Of a DNA stretch of 64,000 nucleotides, positions 25,758 through 37,104 are shown piece by piece (positions within the stretch are counted from its first letter, which is position 1; each line of letters starts with the position of its first letter). The notes below the pieces were generated by a model. That model worked only from the letters and a program-made list of their open reading frames with translations. It did no database searches and was not told where the DNA came from. A program made the translations under genes and the position numbers. The stretch lies in NCBI RefSeq assembly GCF_008831285.2, contig NC_045144.1, forward strand, positions 15,985,858 to 16,049,857, in the 5' to 3' direction. This stretch comes from Nymphaea colorata. Taxonomy: Eukaryota > Streptophyta > Magnoliopsida > Nymphaeales > Nymphaeaceae.

Positions 25758-26321
25758 TAGGGGTAAACAACGAGTCTCATTAATGCTCGGTTCATGAACG
25801 AGTTCCAGCCCAGTTAACGAGTCAAGCTTGAGTTCATGAGTCGACTCGTTCAAATAATCGAGTTGAGTTCGAGCTCAACATGTAACTGTCGAGTCGAGCT
25901 CGAGCCTTAATCGAGTTTGTCGAGCCTTAATCAAGTCGGTATATTCAAACGAGCGTACCGGTTTGTCGAGCCTTAATCGAGTCAAGCTTAAGCTCAACAG
26001 GTAAAGACGAATATCAATTATATTCAAATGAGTTTGTTGAACCTTAATTGAGTCGAGCTCAAGCTCAATACGTCACAATGAATATCAATTCTATTCAAAT
26101 GAGATTGTCGAGCCTTATTCAAGTTGATCTTGAGCTCAACACGTCACCATGAATATCAACACGTAACTGCGGAGTCGAACTTGAGCCACTTCCGTCGAGC
26201 TATTCTCGAGCTCGAGCCAAGTTGAGATCGAGGTTTCATTAGTTGAGCCAAGCTTGAGGTTTCATTAGTCCAAGCTGGAGCTGACTGAAATCGGGCTCGA
26301 CTTGGCTCGTGTTCACCCTTA
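25758..26321. mobile_element. hAT-type miniature element with internal CGAGCT repeats
   Basis: Ends are TAGGGGTAAACAACGAG and the complement of GCTCGTGTTCACCCTTA, an imperfect terminal inverted repeat. The flanks AATAAACC (25750-25757) and AATACACC (26322-26329) match at 7 of 8 bases, the 8-bp duplication expected for hAT insertion. The interior is built from degenerate repeats of about 70 bp around GAATATCAATT-TATTCAAATGAG and TCGAGCCTTAATCGAGT. No transposase is encoded. Confidence 0.8.
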
Positions 26322-26329
26322 AATACACC

Positions 26330-27660
26330 TATCGGCTCGAGTGTAATGCATACCACCTTTTGGTGGTCTAGAAGATTAATACCCAGAGACCTCATAATGA
26401 CTTTCTTAAACTTAAAGTTCTTAAATCGCAATGGAGCTGATCGAGCCCTTGGAATCACGGATTGGATCAACTAGACATTATTCATATAGTCAAGTGTATG
26501 GTATCATATTCTTATTCCAAGGCCAATATTCTAAAGATAAGCATCCAATGTAAGATTTGGCTTATAGATTTGAATCTGCATAGCATCAAATTGGTCAGTT
26601 CAGATAATTCAAACCAAAGAATAAACTATAGTGTCATTCGGCTCATGAGACGATCATTCTTGGGTAATGATGCATGGAGAGTGCTTCAAATGGATCAGAC
26701 ATGGATCGCTAAATATATTAAAAAATCCAGTACCGAATCCAAGATCTATAATGTAAAAATGTATGAAGGGTTGGTATGGAACACTGGTTCAAGCTCCCAC
26801 TGTACTCGATCCATTTCTTATCTTACAAGGCAAAACAGAACTCAGTGAAGAACACTGTACTTCTTTATGTTACAAATGTCTCAGACACCAAAACCCCTCA
26901 ATTTGGGATCCACAAGTATCCAAGCCAAAGTGCATTCACAAGGGGAAGATATCAAGATATTTTTAGTTTGTTGGGGAGTTGCCCAAAACTTCAAAACTAC
27001 TCTAAAAACAAGAACTTGAGAGAATCCAAACTTAGCACAAGAGGAACCACCAAAAGCTACCAGAAACAGCCTTGTTGGGGTTTCCTGCTGGATGTGCCAT
27101 TGCACTGTGCCCTTTTTCTTAGATCAGCTGCACTGGATTGCTTCCATCATGCAGAAAGGTTCTCCATGGAGAAAAGAAAAAGATCTTGGTGACCCATCAG
27201 ATTAGATGACATAAATATGCTGCTGCTTGTCCTTTTGTCTGAAAATTGCACTTGTCCTATTCTTCACAAGCAAGTTTCTCTGCCAAGGAGGTGCAACTTT
27301 AAAGAAGTGAATGGGTTACTGAGATCCTTAGCGGGATTTGAGGGGTTCGTTGTTTGGCAGTACCAAGATTGGGATTTTGGCTGACTTTGATCACCCAAAT
27401 CTGGCTTTACAGGACAATCCTTGATTCATTAGTGAGCTCATTAATGAAGATAGAATCTCAATTTGGGAACGCCAACGAATCGGATCCAAGTCAGATCCAT
27501 TTAAGGCCCTTTAATTTTTGCGTACTTCAACAAGATGGACTGTCTAGACCAGGCTTTTATGTGAATTAAGTCTGGCTCTTACCTTTTATTTTTGCGAATT
27601 AAACATGGTTCCTACTTGCCTTGATCTCATTTATTTGGACCAACTGACCAGTATGTTAGG
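26330..27660. other. Intergenic, downstream of the MAPKKK gene
   Basis: Frames of 100-138 codons at 26462-27192 (+) are open but show no recognisable domain. The kinase 3' UTR probably lies in the last few hundred bases on the minus strand. Confidence 0.4.
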
Positions 27661-27665
27661 TTAAA

Positions 27666-29162
27666 TCAGCTGGGCTCGGACTCACGGTGAGCTACCGGAG
27701 AAGTCGCCGGAAAATATAAGAAATCACCACCACCAACCGGCACCATCGTTCCCGAACAGTGGTGCGGATCAGAGTAATCACCAAAAGTCGGCAACAAGGT
27801 TTCACACCCAATCACCGAAGTGGGCATTTCACACAGAGAGAGAGAGAGAGAGCAAATTGTTTGAATTGAATATTTATCAACAATTTGATTGATAACAAGA
27901 TCAATGGAATTAATAGGACAACTCAATCTACTGATATGAGACTGACAATCGATTTCTTCTTCTTCTTGTTCGTCTTCTTCTTCAATTTCTTCCTCCTTTT
28001 CGATGCCACCGTTCAGAGCAGCCGAGTTCTCCACTTCAATCGGGCATTCATCGACCTTCTCGCTTGTAATCGATTCAATCGCCGGCTCGCTTGAATCCTG
28101 CGCGCCGGAAATGCTCGGCGACGGCGAAGTCTCCGGTGCATTGGCCCTCACAGGCACCCAATTCTCTCCCCATGACCATTCTGGCTTTTGAGCAACAGGA
28201 GAGAACAAGGCTCTGATTCGATTGGCGGCGGAGGGAGCGGGGGCAAGAACAGGGGAGGAACCGCTCGACTCGGTTCCCGTTTGGGTGCTGCGGTCTCCGA
28301 GAGAATTCCAAAGATCACGGTCAAGAATGCTCTTCGGCGAGTCGGAAAACGGCTCCCCTTCGACTTCCATGCTCTTCGATTTATTTACAAAGGGGTGTTG
28401 CAGCAGCTCCTCCGCCGTCGACCTCTCCCACGGATTCCGGCAGAAACACCTCCCGAGGAAATCCTGTCCTTCCTCCGACAAATTCTCCGGCATCTCCGGG
28501 ACCGCGTCCGTGCACCCAATCCGGTAAAGAGCCGAGACCGGGTCGGTGACGTCCCCGGCCCAAGGAGGCCGCCCCGTGGCCATCTCCACCACAGTGCATC
28601 CCAGCGCCCAAACATCGGCCGCGGTCCCCTGGCTCTGTCCCCTGGCCACCTCCGGCGCCATGAAAAGCGGCGTGCCCGCCAAGCCGCCCGCCTCGGCGGC
28701 GACGCCCGTCCTCAACGAGCAGCCGAGGTCGCCAATCCTGACCTCGCCGTCCCTACCCACGAGCAAATTGCTCCCCTTGATGTCGCGGTGGACGATTCCA
28801 ATCCCGTGGAGATAGCGGAGGCCCAGCAGCACCGACCTCGCGTGGCGACTGATCTCCTGCTCCGGCAGGCGGCCGCCCTGGCGCCTGATCTCGTCGCAGA
28901 GGGTGCCGCGGGGGAAGTACTCCATGAAGAGGTTATACAACTCGCTGCCACCTTCGAGGGTGACATCGGCGCCGAGGCAGCGGACGATGTGGGGGGAGGA
29001 AAGGGAGGAGAGGATGGAGTGCTCTCGGCGGAGTTGGGCGGCGAAGGGGAGCTGGGCGGACTTGACGGCGAAGAGGGCGCCGGATTCGTGGAGTGTAGCG
29101 AGGGAGACGGTGGCGGAGGAACCGCGGCCTACGGTTGCTCCTCTGCTCCAGCCTGAAGCCAT
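27666..29162 (-). CDS. MEKK-type MAP kinase kinase kinase (MAPKKK17/18 group), intronless
   Basis: A Ser/Thr kinase expected to phosphorylate MAPK kinases; Arabidopsis relatives MAPKKK17/18 act in abscisic acid signalling through MKK3 (family knowledge). It has 498 residues in one exon, as is usual for this subgroup. The kinase domain spans about residues 7-258: glycine loop GRGSSATV (12-19), catalytic Lys34 in FAVK, helix-C Glu47, HRDIKGSN (125-132), a metal-binding motif reading DLG (145-147) instead of DFG, GTPLFMAPE (163-171), and DVWALGCTVVEMATGRPPW. The C-terminal half is low complexity: Ser/Pro-rich, then an acidic run of mostly Glu near 385-410. A (GA)n tract at 27835-27855 encodes Ser-Leu repeats. 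The first Met precedes SGWSRGATVG directly, as in relatives. Third codon positions are GC-rich in the kinase domain, unlike flanking DNA. Substrates and exact orthology are inferred. Confidence 0.94.
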   Translation of the reverse strand: MASGWSRGATVGRGSSATVSLATLHESGALFAVKSAQLPFAAQLRREHSILSSLSSPHIVRCLGADVTLEGGSELYNLFMEYFPRGTLCDEIRRQGGRLPEQEISRHARSVLLGLRYLHGIGIVHRDIKGSNLLVGRDGEVRIGDLGCSLRTGVAAEAGGLAGTPLFMAPEVARGQSQGTAADVWALGCTVVEMATGRPPWAGDVTDPVSALYRIGCTDAVPEMPENLSEEGQDFLGRCFCRNPWERSTAEELLQHPFVNKSKSMEVEGEPFSDSPKSILDRDLWNSLGDRSTQTGTESSGSSPVLAPAPSAANRIRALFSPVAQKPEWSWGENWVPVRANAPETSPSPSISGAQDSSEPAIESITSEKVDECPIEVENSAALNGGIEKEEEIEEEDEQEEEEIDCQSHISRLSCPINSIDLVINQIVDKYSIQTICSLSLSLCEMPTSVIGCETLLPTFGDYSDPHHCSGTMVPVGGGDFLYFPATSPVAHRESEPS

Positions 29163-29600
29163 TGCTACATACAGAGACGATGCTTCCTTCTCTTCTTCAG
29201 CTCAATTCTGCAAATGCTTTTGAGCGTTTGGAGAGAGAAGCACCCAATCAAGCTCCTTTTATAGATACAGAAAATTTAGAGAGAGAGAGTGAGGGCAGGG
29301 AGTCTTAGTTGGGGTCCCCCTTGTCACCACGCTGGCTGCTTACGCAGCCCCTCCACGTTTCGTGCTCCCTCCTTTGCTGAGTTGGCCTGTGGTCCCCACC
29401 GGTGTTGCTTGGACAGCATGTCTGCCCGCGCGAGGTCGCGTGACTTCAGTTCCCCTCTTTTCCTAATTTTCTTTCGTTTCTCATTTTCTTGGAGACGCAA
29501 ACGGCAGTTGTCACAGCGGTTGCCTTTCGCCTTTTCGCCACACTATATGTGGGGCCCGCTCAACTAAGCGTGGCTCCCCGCACTTGACGCTATAAATAAA
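29163..29600 (-). promoter_or_regulatory. Promoter and 5' UTR of the MAPKKK gene
   Basis: On the minus strand a TATA box (TATAAAAG, complement of 29256-29263) lies about 95 bp upstream of the start codon, followed by a purine/pyrimidine leader. A GA-rich stretch at 29279-29292 lies just upstream. No perfect G-box was found; GTCGCGTGAC near 29433 is only a partial ABRE-like core. Confidence 0.6.
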
Positions 29601-29632
29601 TAAATAAATTATATATATATATATATACATTT
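29601..29632. repeat. AAAT/TA low-complexity stretch
   Basis: TAAATAAATAAATTATATAT run between the promoter region and an AT-rich unassigned stretch. Confidence 0.7.
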
Positions 29633-29769
29633 TGAAGGTTGAGTTTTAACATATTAAAAATGGGATTCAGACACACATCTGGATTTAAAATCGGATTTTG
29701 ACGAGATTGGGATTTTGAATTTGGATTTGGATTGGAGTATGACACTAGACTTTTTTTGTTCATTGTTTG

Positions 29770-29890
29770 AACTTATATTTGCAAGGATGTCAATGGATAA
29801 TAGACGCAACCTCATAATAATGCCATTGTAAATAATAGTTATTGTTAATAGTTTTATTGTCTATGTGCATATGTCAGCTTGGCTAACATA
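29770..29890 (-). repeat. Single-arm relative of the foldback at 51130-51830
   Basis: TTGCAAGGATGTCAATGGAT, then CTCATAATAATGCCATTGTA, AATAATAGTTATTGTTAATA and CATATGTCAGCTTGGCT match, in reverse, the left arm of the foldback at 51130-51250 with few differences. Confidence 0.7.
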
Positions 29891-30018
29891 AAGATGACAT
29901 TCTTGTTTTTTTCCATGCTACTATTGAGCAGATCTGGCTCCTATTGTTCATTCATCAGATGCCAGTGCATGCGGTTTTGAGTTTGTGTTGGACAAATGAC
30001 TTGCAAACTGAAACGTGG

Positions 30019-30100
30019 CCGTTTGTAAATAAATCGAAGAGCGTGGAACCATTTGTAAATAAATCGAAGAGCGTGGAAGTCAAGGAAAGCCGTTTTCGCT
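30019..30100 (+). pseudogene. Tandemly doubled fragment homologous to the MAPKKK gene
   Basis: A 30-bp unit, TTTGTAAATAAATCGAAGAG plus flanks, occurs twice (30019-30048 and 30049-30078), followed by GTCAAGGAAAGCCGTTTTCG. In translation it reads PFVNKSKSVE twice, then VKES. The kinase gene at 27666-29162 has PFVNKSKSMEVEGEPFS at residues 258-274, and its DNA (complement of about 28345-28393) matches over about 50 bp, including the synonymous positions. This is therefore a DNA-level copy of the end of the kinase domain, in opposite orientation about 1.7 kb from its source. It is too short to function. Confidence 0.8.
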
Positions 30101-30188
30101 GGGTGCGGGTGCCGGTGCCGGTGCCGGTGCGGCACATCTCAAAAAAATTAGGTGCGGTGGTGCGGTGAAAATATTTTATTAATATTAA

Positions 30189-30216
<28 letters not shown>
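30101..30216. repeat. GGTGCC repeat followed by (ATT)n
   Basis: GGTGCCGGTGCCGGTGCCGG at about 30107-30130, then an (ATT)n microsatellite at about 30178-30216. Related GGTGCGG-rich sequence recurs near 30529-30660. Confidence 0.85.
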
Positions 30217-30219
<3 letters not shown>

Positions 30220-30839
30220 TTTTCGTAGAAATTGAATAACACAATTAAAATTATACATTTTTATGATAGTGGAAAAATATCAAAAAAGAAATGTTTGAAA
30301 AAAAGGCAAACAGATCGTTTTATGAAAGCCACCATTCTTTAGTCCTGTATCGTTTTTTTTGAAAGAGAAAAGAGAACATATAGTATATCTATAGATGTAT
30401 TAAATTAGATGCAACGGCCGATGGGGATTTGATTTTGTGGATTTTTAATCTGATTTCATCCCGAAATCATATCCAGATCCAAACCATACACGCAATAAAC
30501 TTGGTTTGGAACTTGATCCAACTCTCCTGGGTGCGCCTCATCATCGGGTGCGGTTTGGGTGCGCGGCGGTGCGGGTGCGAGCTCCTGGGAAACGCACTAA
30601 TATAACCAAGGAGCATTCTTGACCTATGTTATCGGAGTGCGGGCGGGTGTAGCGGTGAAAGTATTTTATTATTATTATTATTTTTAATATATTATATATA
30701 TAACAGAATAAACATGTATATTATTATTACAATTTAATTATTAATACATATAACATATTTATGTATATTATTATTACAATTTAATTATTAATGCATATAA
30801 CATACTTAATAATTATATTATATAAAAAAATATCAATAT

Positions 30840-31505
30840 GGTAAATTATGAGAACTATTCATTTATTTGAAAAGGATATGAAATATGGCCCATAACATAA
30901 AATAGTAGGATAAGAAAAATTAAAGGAGATGAGAAATTAGTCATAGATAATCCAAGTAGAACACTAATTTATTATTTTGCGCTTATCAATATGGTTTGCA
31001 AAACATAAGAAAAAAACTAATATAACCGAAACCAATTAGTTGATTCTGAACTAATACTTGTCCAGAGAGAATAATTTATAAATAGATAAAAAAAACTTGA
31101 ACAGAGAAAGATAAAACCAATAATGAAGGCTAGTAAAACAATAGCAAAAGGAGTTATGGTCCCTTTATGAACCGTGACTTGATAGATGGTCACTATTGCA
31201 GCCTAAATGGTATATAACAATCCAACACAAAAGAAAACATGTACTATCTGTATATATAGAGAAAAGTAATCATAAAAATCATCGTCAATTTTCAGATATT
31301 AATTTACAAATTTAAGTTAGATTCTATGACAAATGAGGAAAAAAATAAAACCAAGGGAGGTTTTCTTTTAAGAACTTTTATACGGATACCATATTCAGCT
31401 CTATATTGAATATTCATGTAGATATGTTGTAGATATATTTCCTTACATTGAAGTATGCATTTACCATATTAATTAATTTATATATGTACTCATCAATCTA
31501 ATCAG
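30840..31505 (+). repeat. AT-rich repeat A, copy 1
   Basis: Shares long stretches with 55795-56455 and, in reverse, with 47560-47930: AACTATTCATTTATTTGAAA, AAATTAGTCATAGATAATCC, AGTAGAACACTAATTT and ATATATGTACTCATCAATCT. No protein is encoded. Nature unknown; part of a longer dispersed element. Confidence 0.8.
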
Positions 31506-31880
31506 GAGGAGAAAAAAAGGTAGTGATCTTTTTATAACCATGGATATATAACCATTGATATGAATGTGGACTCTTCATATCGAATTATGTACATATGTAA
31601 TCTATCCATCTCTCTTCTCATCCTCTAGTTGGTTTCCCATTTTTTTTGACTTACGTAACAAAATTTGCATAATATTTTGAGTGTAGAAAGCATTCATTAG
31701 CAATCATTAATTTTCAAATCCAACTATTTATTTCACGTTTGCAAATAAGCAAGTACCCGACTCTCCGCTGGTGCTTTCCGTTCCACTCGAAATATTCTTG
31801 TTACAGTTCTTGCTCTATATGGAAAAAAGGCGGATTAAATAAGAAATCCATGTGTTTCTGCAGTTTGCGGACCATGGTAT
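31506..31880. other. Unassigned AT-rich stretch after repeat A
   Basis: No gene or element end recognised; may still belong to repeat A, whose other + strand copy is cut at 56455 by an LTR. Confidence 0.4.
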
Positions 31881-31899
31881 CACAAGCCATTATGGACTC

Positions 31900-32155
31900 A
31901 CTCACTCTTCGTTTGTGATGTCATTTGTCCAACATAAACGCAAAACCGCATGCACTGGCATCTGATGTATAATACATTGAAGGCGCATTTTAGCTTTAAT
32001 TTAGGTGGCCCATGCTTTATGCCCATAAAGTTATTGTGGACCTTGCGATGTGACAATTTATGCAACCAAGTTCGAATCTTGGCAAGATGATCTGCATGAA
32101 CGAGGGCCAAGAGAAAACTTGGTCCATTTTGATGGTTTGTCGAGCAAGTACACAC
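31900..32155 (+). mobile_element. SINE-like fragment with pol III B-box motif
   Basis: AAGTTCGAATCTTGG at 32068-32082 resembles a tRNA B box. The preceding GTGGACCTTGCGATGTGAC recurs as GTGGACCTTGTGATGTGAC near 45572, so this is a dispersed repeat. No cloverleaf. Confidence 0.4.
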
Positions 32156-32364
32156 CCATGCACATGTTGGTAGTTATCTTCCCACTGCTTGGATTAGTGA
32201 AAGAAGTTTAGCTGCCAATCTGCTTGAAAGGCACACAATAAAATGGCAACCAGTTTCTCAACATCGTCATTAGTTTTGGGGTTCTTCTTTTGCCGTTTGA
32301 CAGCAGGATGTCTATCGAGACTGAATTCGCCCTACCTTAGGTCGTTCGGCCGCGAAAAAGTCGC

Positions 32365-32460
32365 AGTCAGTGGTGGAGCAAGAAAAATTTAGGTAGGGTT
32401 GAAGTTAGGTAATTTTTTCTTCGAAAAATATTGTATATAGTGAGTCTCAAGCCCAGAATG
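32365..32460 (+). mobile_element. Family C related end fragment
   Basis: CAGTGGTGGAGCAAGAAAAA resembles the CAGTGGCGGAGCCA ends found elsewhere in the window. Truncated. Confidence 0.35.
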
Positions 32461-32571
32461 GGTTTAAAAAGTCCAACAAAAACAACAAACATTTCATCGT
32501 TTAAGATAAAAAAGGGATCTTAATTTCTAATATCACAAACTTGCACCGATCAATTATGATTTTTAAGCAGG

Positions 32572-32573
<2 letters not shown>

Positions 32574-32610
<37 letters not shown>
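32574..32610. repeat. (AT)n microsatellite
   Basis: About 37 bp of alternating AT. Confidence 0.95.
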
Positions 32611-32613
<3 letters not shown>

Positions 32614-32924
32614 TTTGTCTTGTATCACCGTCAAGATGATGTGAACACGAGATGTAAGGTTGTTTAATAAGGTCGTTTGCTACGAGTGATCAAACAAACA
32701 TTGGAAACATAGCTTACCTGATTATAGTGACACCAATCAAATTTTTCTTAACAAAAAAAAAAAAAAAATCCGTGCCCTTGTGAGTGTAAGTCACACAACA
32801 CGTGTCGACTCGCTCGGTTCGTATTACCAACTGGTGTGATACCGAGTCGTTAGGGTTGCAAATGCAAGGTTGGAGGCAGGAGGGTGGCAGCAGGGCCACG
32901 GCTACTCTCAGATCTTAGAAAAAT

Positions 32925-33050
32925 CAAAATTCTACTTGTAAATTTTAAAAAATTATTTTACACTATATAAATTTTTTTGAAAAAGTATATTTCAAACTGT
33001 GTTAAAAATTTTCCAAAAAGCAATTCCCTCAACAAAGGCTCCGCTTGATG
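32925..33050. mobile_element. Family C hAT-like repeat, degenerate
   Basis: AAATTCTACTTGTAAATTTT, TTTTTGAAAAAGTATATTTC and AAAGGCTCCGC match the family C pattern; ends are eroded. Confidence 0.4.
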
Positions 33051-35000
33051 ATGAAATCGATGAGGTAGAAATTGGGCGCATGGGGAGGAAGCTGCATGAT
33101 TCTCTTTAATTGATACTTAGAAGGAATACCAAATTGATGACATTACTTATATACAAACAAGTAAGAGAGAGAGAGAGGGTGGGAGAGTTCTGTTTTTTGT
33201 TTTTTTTTTTAAATGCTTGGAATATGAAGAAATTGATGATGGGAAAAATATCGAGGGAGACGACGTAAGGGAGGGAGGGAATGACAGTTTGAAACGGCAA
33301 GCCAATTGAGAGAAAGATCTTAAAAGAGGGTGGCGTGCTAAGGGAGAACAAAACAAAAGACTAGAGAAAGAGATAGAGTTGGTTGAATTGTATAGAACTT
33401 AGTTTAGATTAACTAAACTAACTTGATTTGAAATGGCTACTTTTAGGTGATTGGGAGCACATACAGTAGTTAGTTGTTTTGAAAACCAATTTTAATAAAT
33501 TCACTCTTGTATTGAAGCTATATTTGGATGGTACTCTCAAAATAAGCACAACACTGTTTAAGACAAGACATACTTGGTTTGATATTTTCAAAACAGAGTG
33601 AATAGCCCTGCCAGCCCCATAAGAGTCGGACTCGAGTCCACCCGACACCTAAAATCCCAGCATGGACTCAGATCGAGTTGGGTCCCGAGTAGCCGAGTCG
33701 GTCTAACCCTAGTGAGAAATTGGTGGTCCCCACTCCCCCCACCGTCTTCGTTACTGAGAAATTGGGAGTGGACCCCACATTTCGTACTGGGCGACGAGGG
33801 GTGTTCTTTGCGTCGCCTCTCCACTTACCAGTGATCGCCACGTCAGAGACTTTTATCCAAAAGAAAGAAAGAAAGTAGCGGTTACCCTTTCCGCATTCTG
33901 CACACTTATGCTTTGGGTATTTTTGGATGAACTGACAAAATTCTTTGAGATTTTTCGTTCTCATCAATGGTCCTTGAATATCTTTTTAAGGATATATGCT
34001 ACCCAAGCAGAAATATTTGAGGATAGAATACTTCCTACCATATATGCTGTTAAGATAGAACTAACAAAAGAGCTTGTGCAACCAAAATACCAGTTACAAG
34101 AAGAAGAGATATTATTCTTGAAAAACCCTGTTTGTTGATATGGTGACTTTTGGAGATCGCGATTTTTGCGGGATGGACGCGGCCGGACCCGCGAACGCGA
34201 CGTTAGGGCGACCACGTCGGCTCCTAATAAAAGTCAAACACCACACGCCAGTTGACTTTGCTCTGTCTGGTTCGGGCTTTTTCTCGAGTCGCTGGGACGT
34301 CTTGCCCACAACTTGACTCCGCATTTTCTTCGTCGACAAATTTTACATGGCTTCGATTGACGTACGCCAACGTCGAACGGGTTCGGTCCGTCTGCCAGTA
34401 AATTTTATGGTTTCACATCGACTCTGATCGTTGGCTCTAAGCCGCGGGTGACACATATTCCACCAATGGACTCGAGTAGTTGAACAAACCGCCTTGGAGC
34501 GCGGGACAGCTTCCGCTTTGAATTTGAAAATACTGATCAAAGGGCTTGACTTTTGCGAAATGTGAATGGTTGAACTAACCCCGAGCTCAAGTCAAAGTCA
34601 GCCGGGACTAGGAGTTAGTTGTTGAATGGTTTAAAGTAAGTCACAAAAAAAGAAAAGAGAAAGAAAAACAAACAAAACAAAAATAAAATGAGAGTAAAGG
34701 GGTCTTTAGCAACAGTAACAATATTACTATCCCCATGAATTTGCTTTAAGAAATCGAGTAGAATGGTTGAACATATGAATATATTTTATTTTTTAAAAAG
34801 AGACAGTAACAAAATGTTATTATTGTCAATCAAATCTTTGAATTGGAATCTGAATTTAATTTGATATTGATTTACAATGAAATTTTATATGATCCAAATT
34901 TTTAAACCAAATGTTCATATTTTCACATATTTGACTTTTTTTTAAATATTCAATCCAAATATGACCTATTGAAATAGAAAAACACCTTTACAAGACGATC
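33051..35000. other. Intergenic, no gene recognised
   Basis: Contains GAGAGA stretches near 33165-33178. A segment at 33590-34620 of more balanced GC has frames up to 99 codons but no known motif. Several TTGAC/GTCAA words cluster between 34225 and 34600. Confidence 0.45.
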
Positions 35001-37100
35001 GCAATCCAATGCGAAGATCCTCTTATTCGAAGTGGAGCCTGAAACCGGCTGCCACGTGTACATTAAAGATGAGTTTCGGATTCCAGGTCAGCGGCCAATC
35101 TTAGTCCACTCCTCTCCGCCGGACGTGGCTAATTCTGGGCCGCTGGATGGAACCCCAACAGGAAGCATCAACGGCCGGGAATCCCCCCAGCTCAACGAGC
35201 GAACTGGGATATGCCTCATAATATTCTCCAACTAGCCACCGGAATTATATTTTATTCAATGACATCCTTCTTTCTCTGTCCTCACTCTCTCTCTCTCTCT
35301 CTAGAAAGTGAAGTGGGTCTACGCCAGGTCCACGCAGCTAGCATAATAAAAACCAGAAAAATGGACTCCACCGACTGCATGTTCAGAAGGCATATTCTAT
35401 GAGGGGCTTCCAGATGGGAATCTTAGTCTTTTAAGAACTCTAAATAGGACCAGGAAAAAAAAAAAAAAAACGGGGGCTCAATAATCAGTAAGAAATTTAA
35501 GTTTAAAAATCTTCATACATTTAATGTTTGGTCATCTAATTTTGTTGATAAATATGAGCATCCAGAAAGTAGTTTACTATTGTTTGTGACTAAAATTTGA
35601 GACCCTTTGGAAATGCCAAATCACCCCCAAGAAATGCAGGTATTATTTTCGTCCGTTTAATTTCCGTGAACACTATGCTCATAAGCAATCGACAGCAAAC
35701 TGATGGAACTCTTGTCACACTATAACACGCGGGGCAAAGGAAAAGTGGGGAGTTAAAGCAACTTTGCAAGCAATGAGTTGTAATCTTCCTATTGGATTAT
35801 GATGATGATTCAGATGATGATGATGATGATGGCGGCACGCCGCCTATAGCACATTTCTTATTCCCAGACTTTAGCTCTGTGCCACATTCTCTCTCTCTCT
35901 CTCTAGAACATATTTGGATAGCATAAAGCCTTGTTGCAGATGAATGTAAGTAGACCCAACTTTAACTTTGCTCAAGAGTCATTGCTATACATGTAAATGT
36001 GAACTTGCATAATTAGGGTCTACCTTGTCGCCTATCCAAATTTGAAAATGTTTAGTAAGATTTGGTAAATAAATCTGGATCTGATTTGGAATCGGATGTA
36101 CATTCACTATGTAGCTTCACATCAAGAAACTAAACCCGAGTGACTAAAATTTGATTCAGTTAACTATGACTGTCAGATCTATTGCTAGTTGGACATGAAT
36201 TAGGTTTTAAAGAATCAGATTCATGCTACCACCAACATAGTGCTCAATACTTTTATGGGCAGGCAAGAAATGTGGAAATGGAAATGTTGGTCACCTTTCC
36301 ATTGAACACATCAGATTTTTTTTTTTTTCTAGTAGCAGAGAATGACTGAAAGACCCGAGTAAGTTAGATTTTATGGTGGACAGATTCAAGTGGCATGGAA
36401 ACTTGGACCTTTAACGCGATAATGACATAATGGTTCATGATATTTTCTCACAATTTTACGATTTTGTTATTGCAAGTTGATATATAAAAGAATCTAAGAC
36501 CTCATGGACGCAATGTCAGCATCTATATATAGTGGATGAATGAATCAAAGTGCATTCATGCATGCGTGTATCGGTGTCTGCATCCGCATATACAAGCGAA
36601 TCCTGACTCCAAGATTCGCATAGGTAATTGGGCAGCCTATCAAGACCGTCCGATTGCATGATCAGATGGCCCGGATGGGTCGTCATCCTCGGCCGATCTT
36701 CAAAAAAATCGGATATGAAGACAAATTTTGACATTCAATCAAGAAAACCAGATCGAGTTTTGATTTAAGAAACGACATCTAATCGGATTCCAATTTCGGA
36801 TTTGAATTTGGATCAATTTTAGTTTTAAACAAGTATCCTATATCAGTCTCTGCACAGTTGAAAGTTGATTCTTAATATATTGTAGTACATATCAGATTTT
36901 GTTTAAAAGTCAGATTCGTATTCATGTCTGGATTTAATAATCGGATTTGTTTGTGAATTCGGAATCAGATATAAGTATTGGCTTCTTTTCATTCACATTT
37001 TCATTTTCATTTGATTTTGAATATAAGAAAACCTGAAGAAATGGATATGATTAAGAGTACATCTTATTCCAATACATTATGCCGACATCCTTAGTGGTTA
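35000..37100. other. Intergenic, promoter-like segment and microsatellites
   Basis: A short GC-richer segment at 34995-35225 holds a perfect G-box core (CCACGTGT near 35053) and CT repeats at 35287-35303. A (GAT)n tract lies at 35800-35832 and another CT run at 35888-35905. No downstream gene with recognisable exons was found. Confidence 0.4.
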
Positions 37101-37104
37101 GGTT

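Noticed and set aside
28188-29156. A 322-codon plus-strand open frame
   Set aside because: It is the antisense shadow of the MAPKKK coding sequence; high GC in third positions removes stops on the other strand. It shows no domain.
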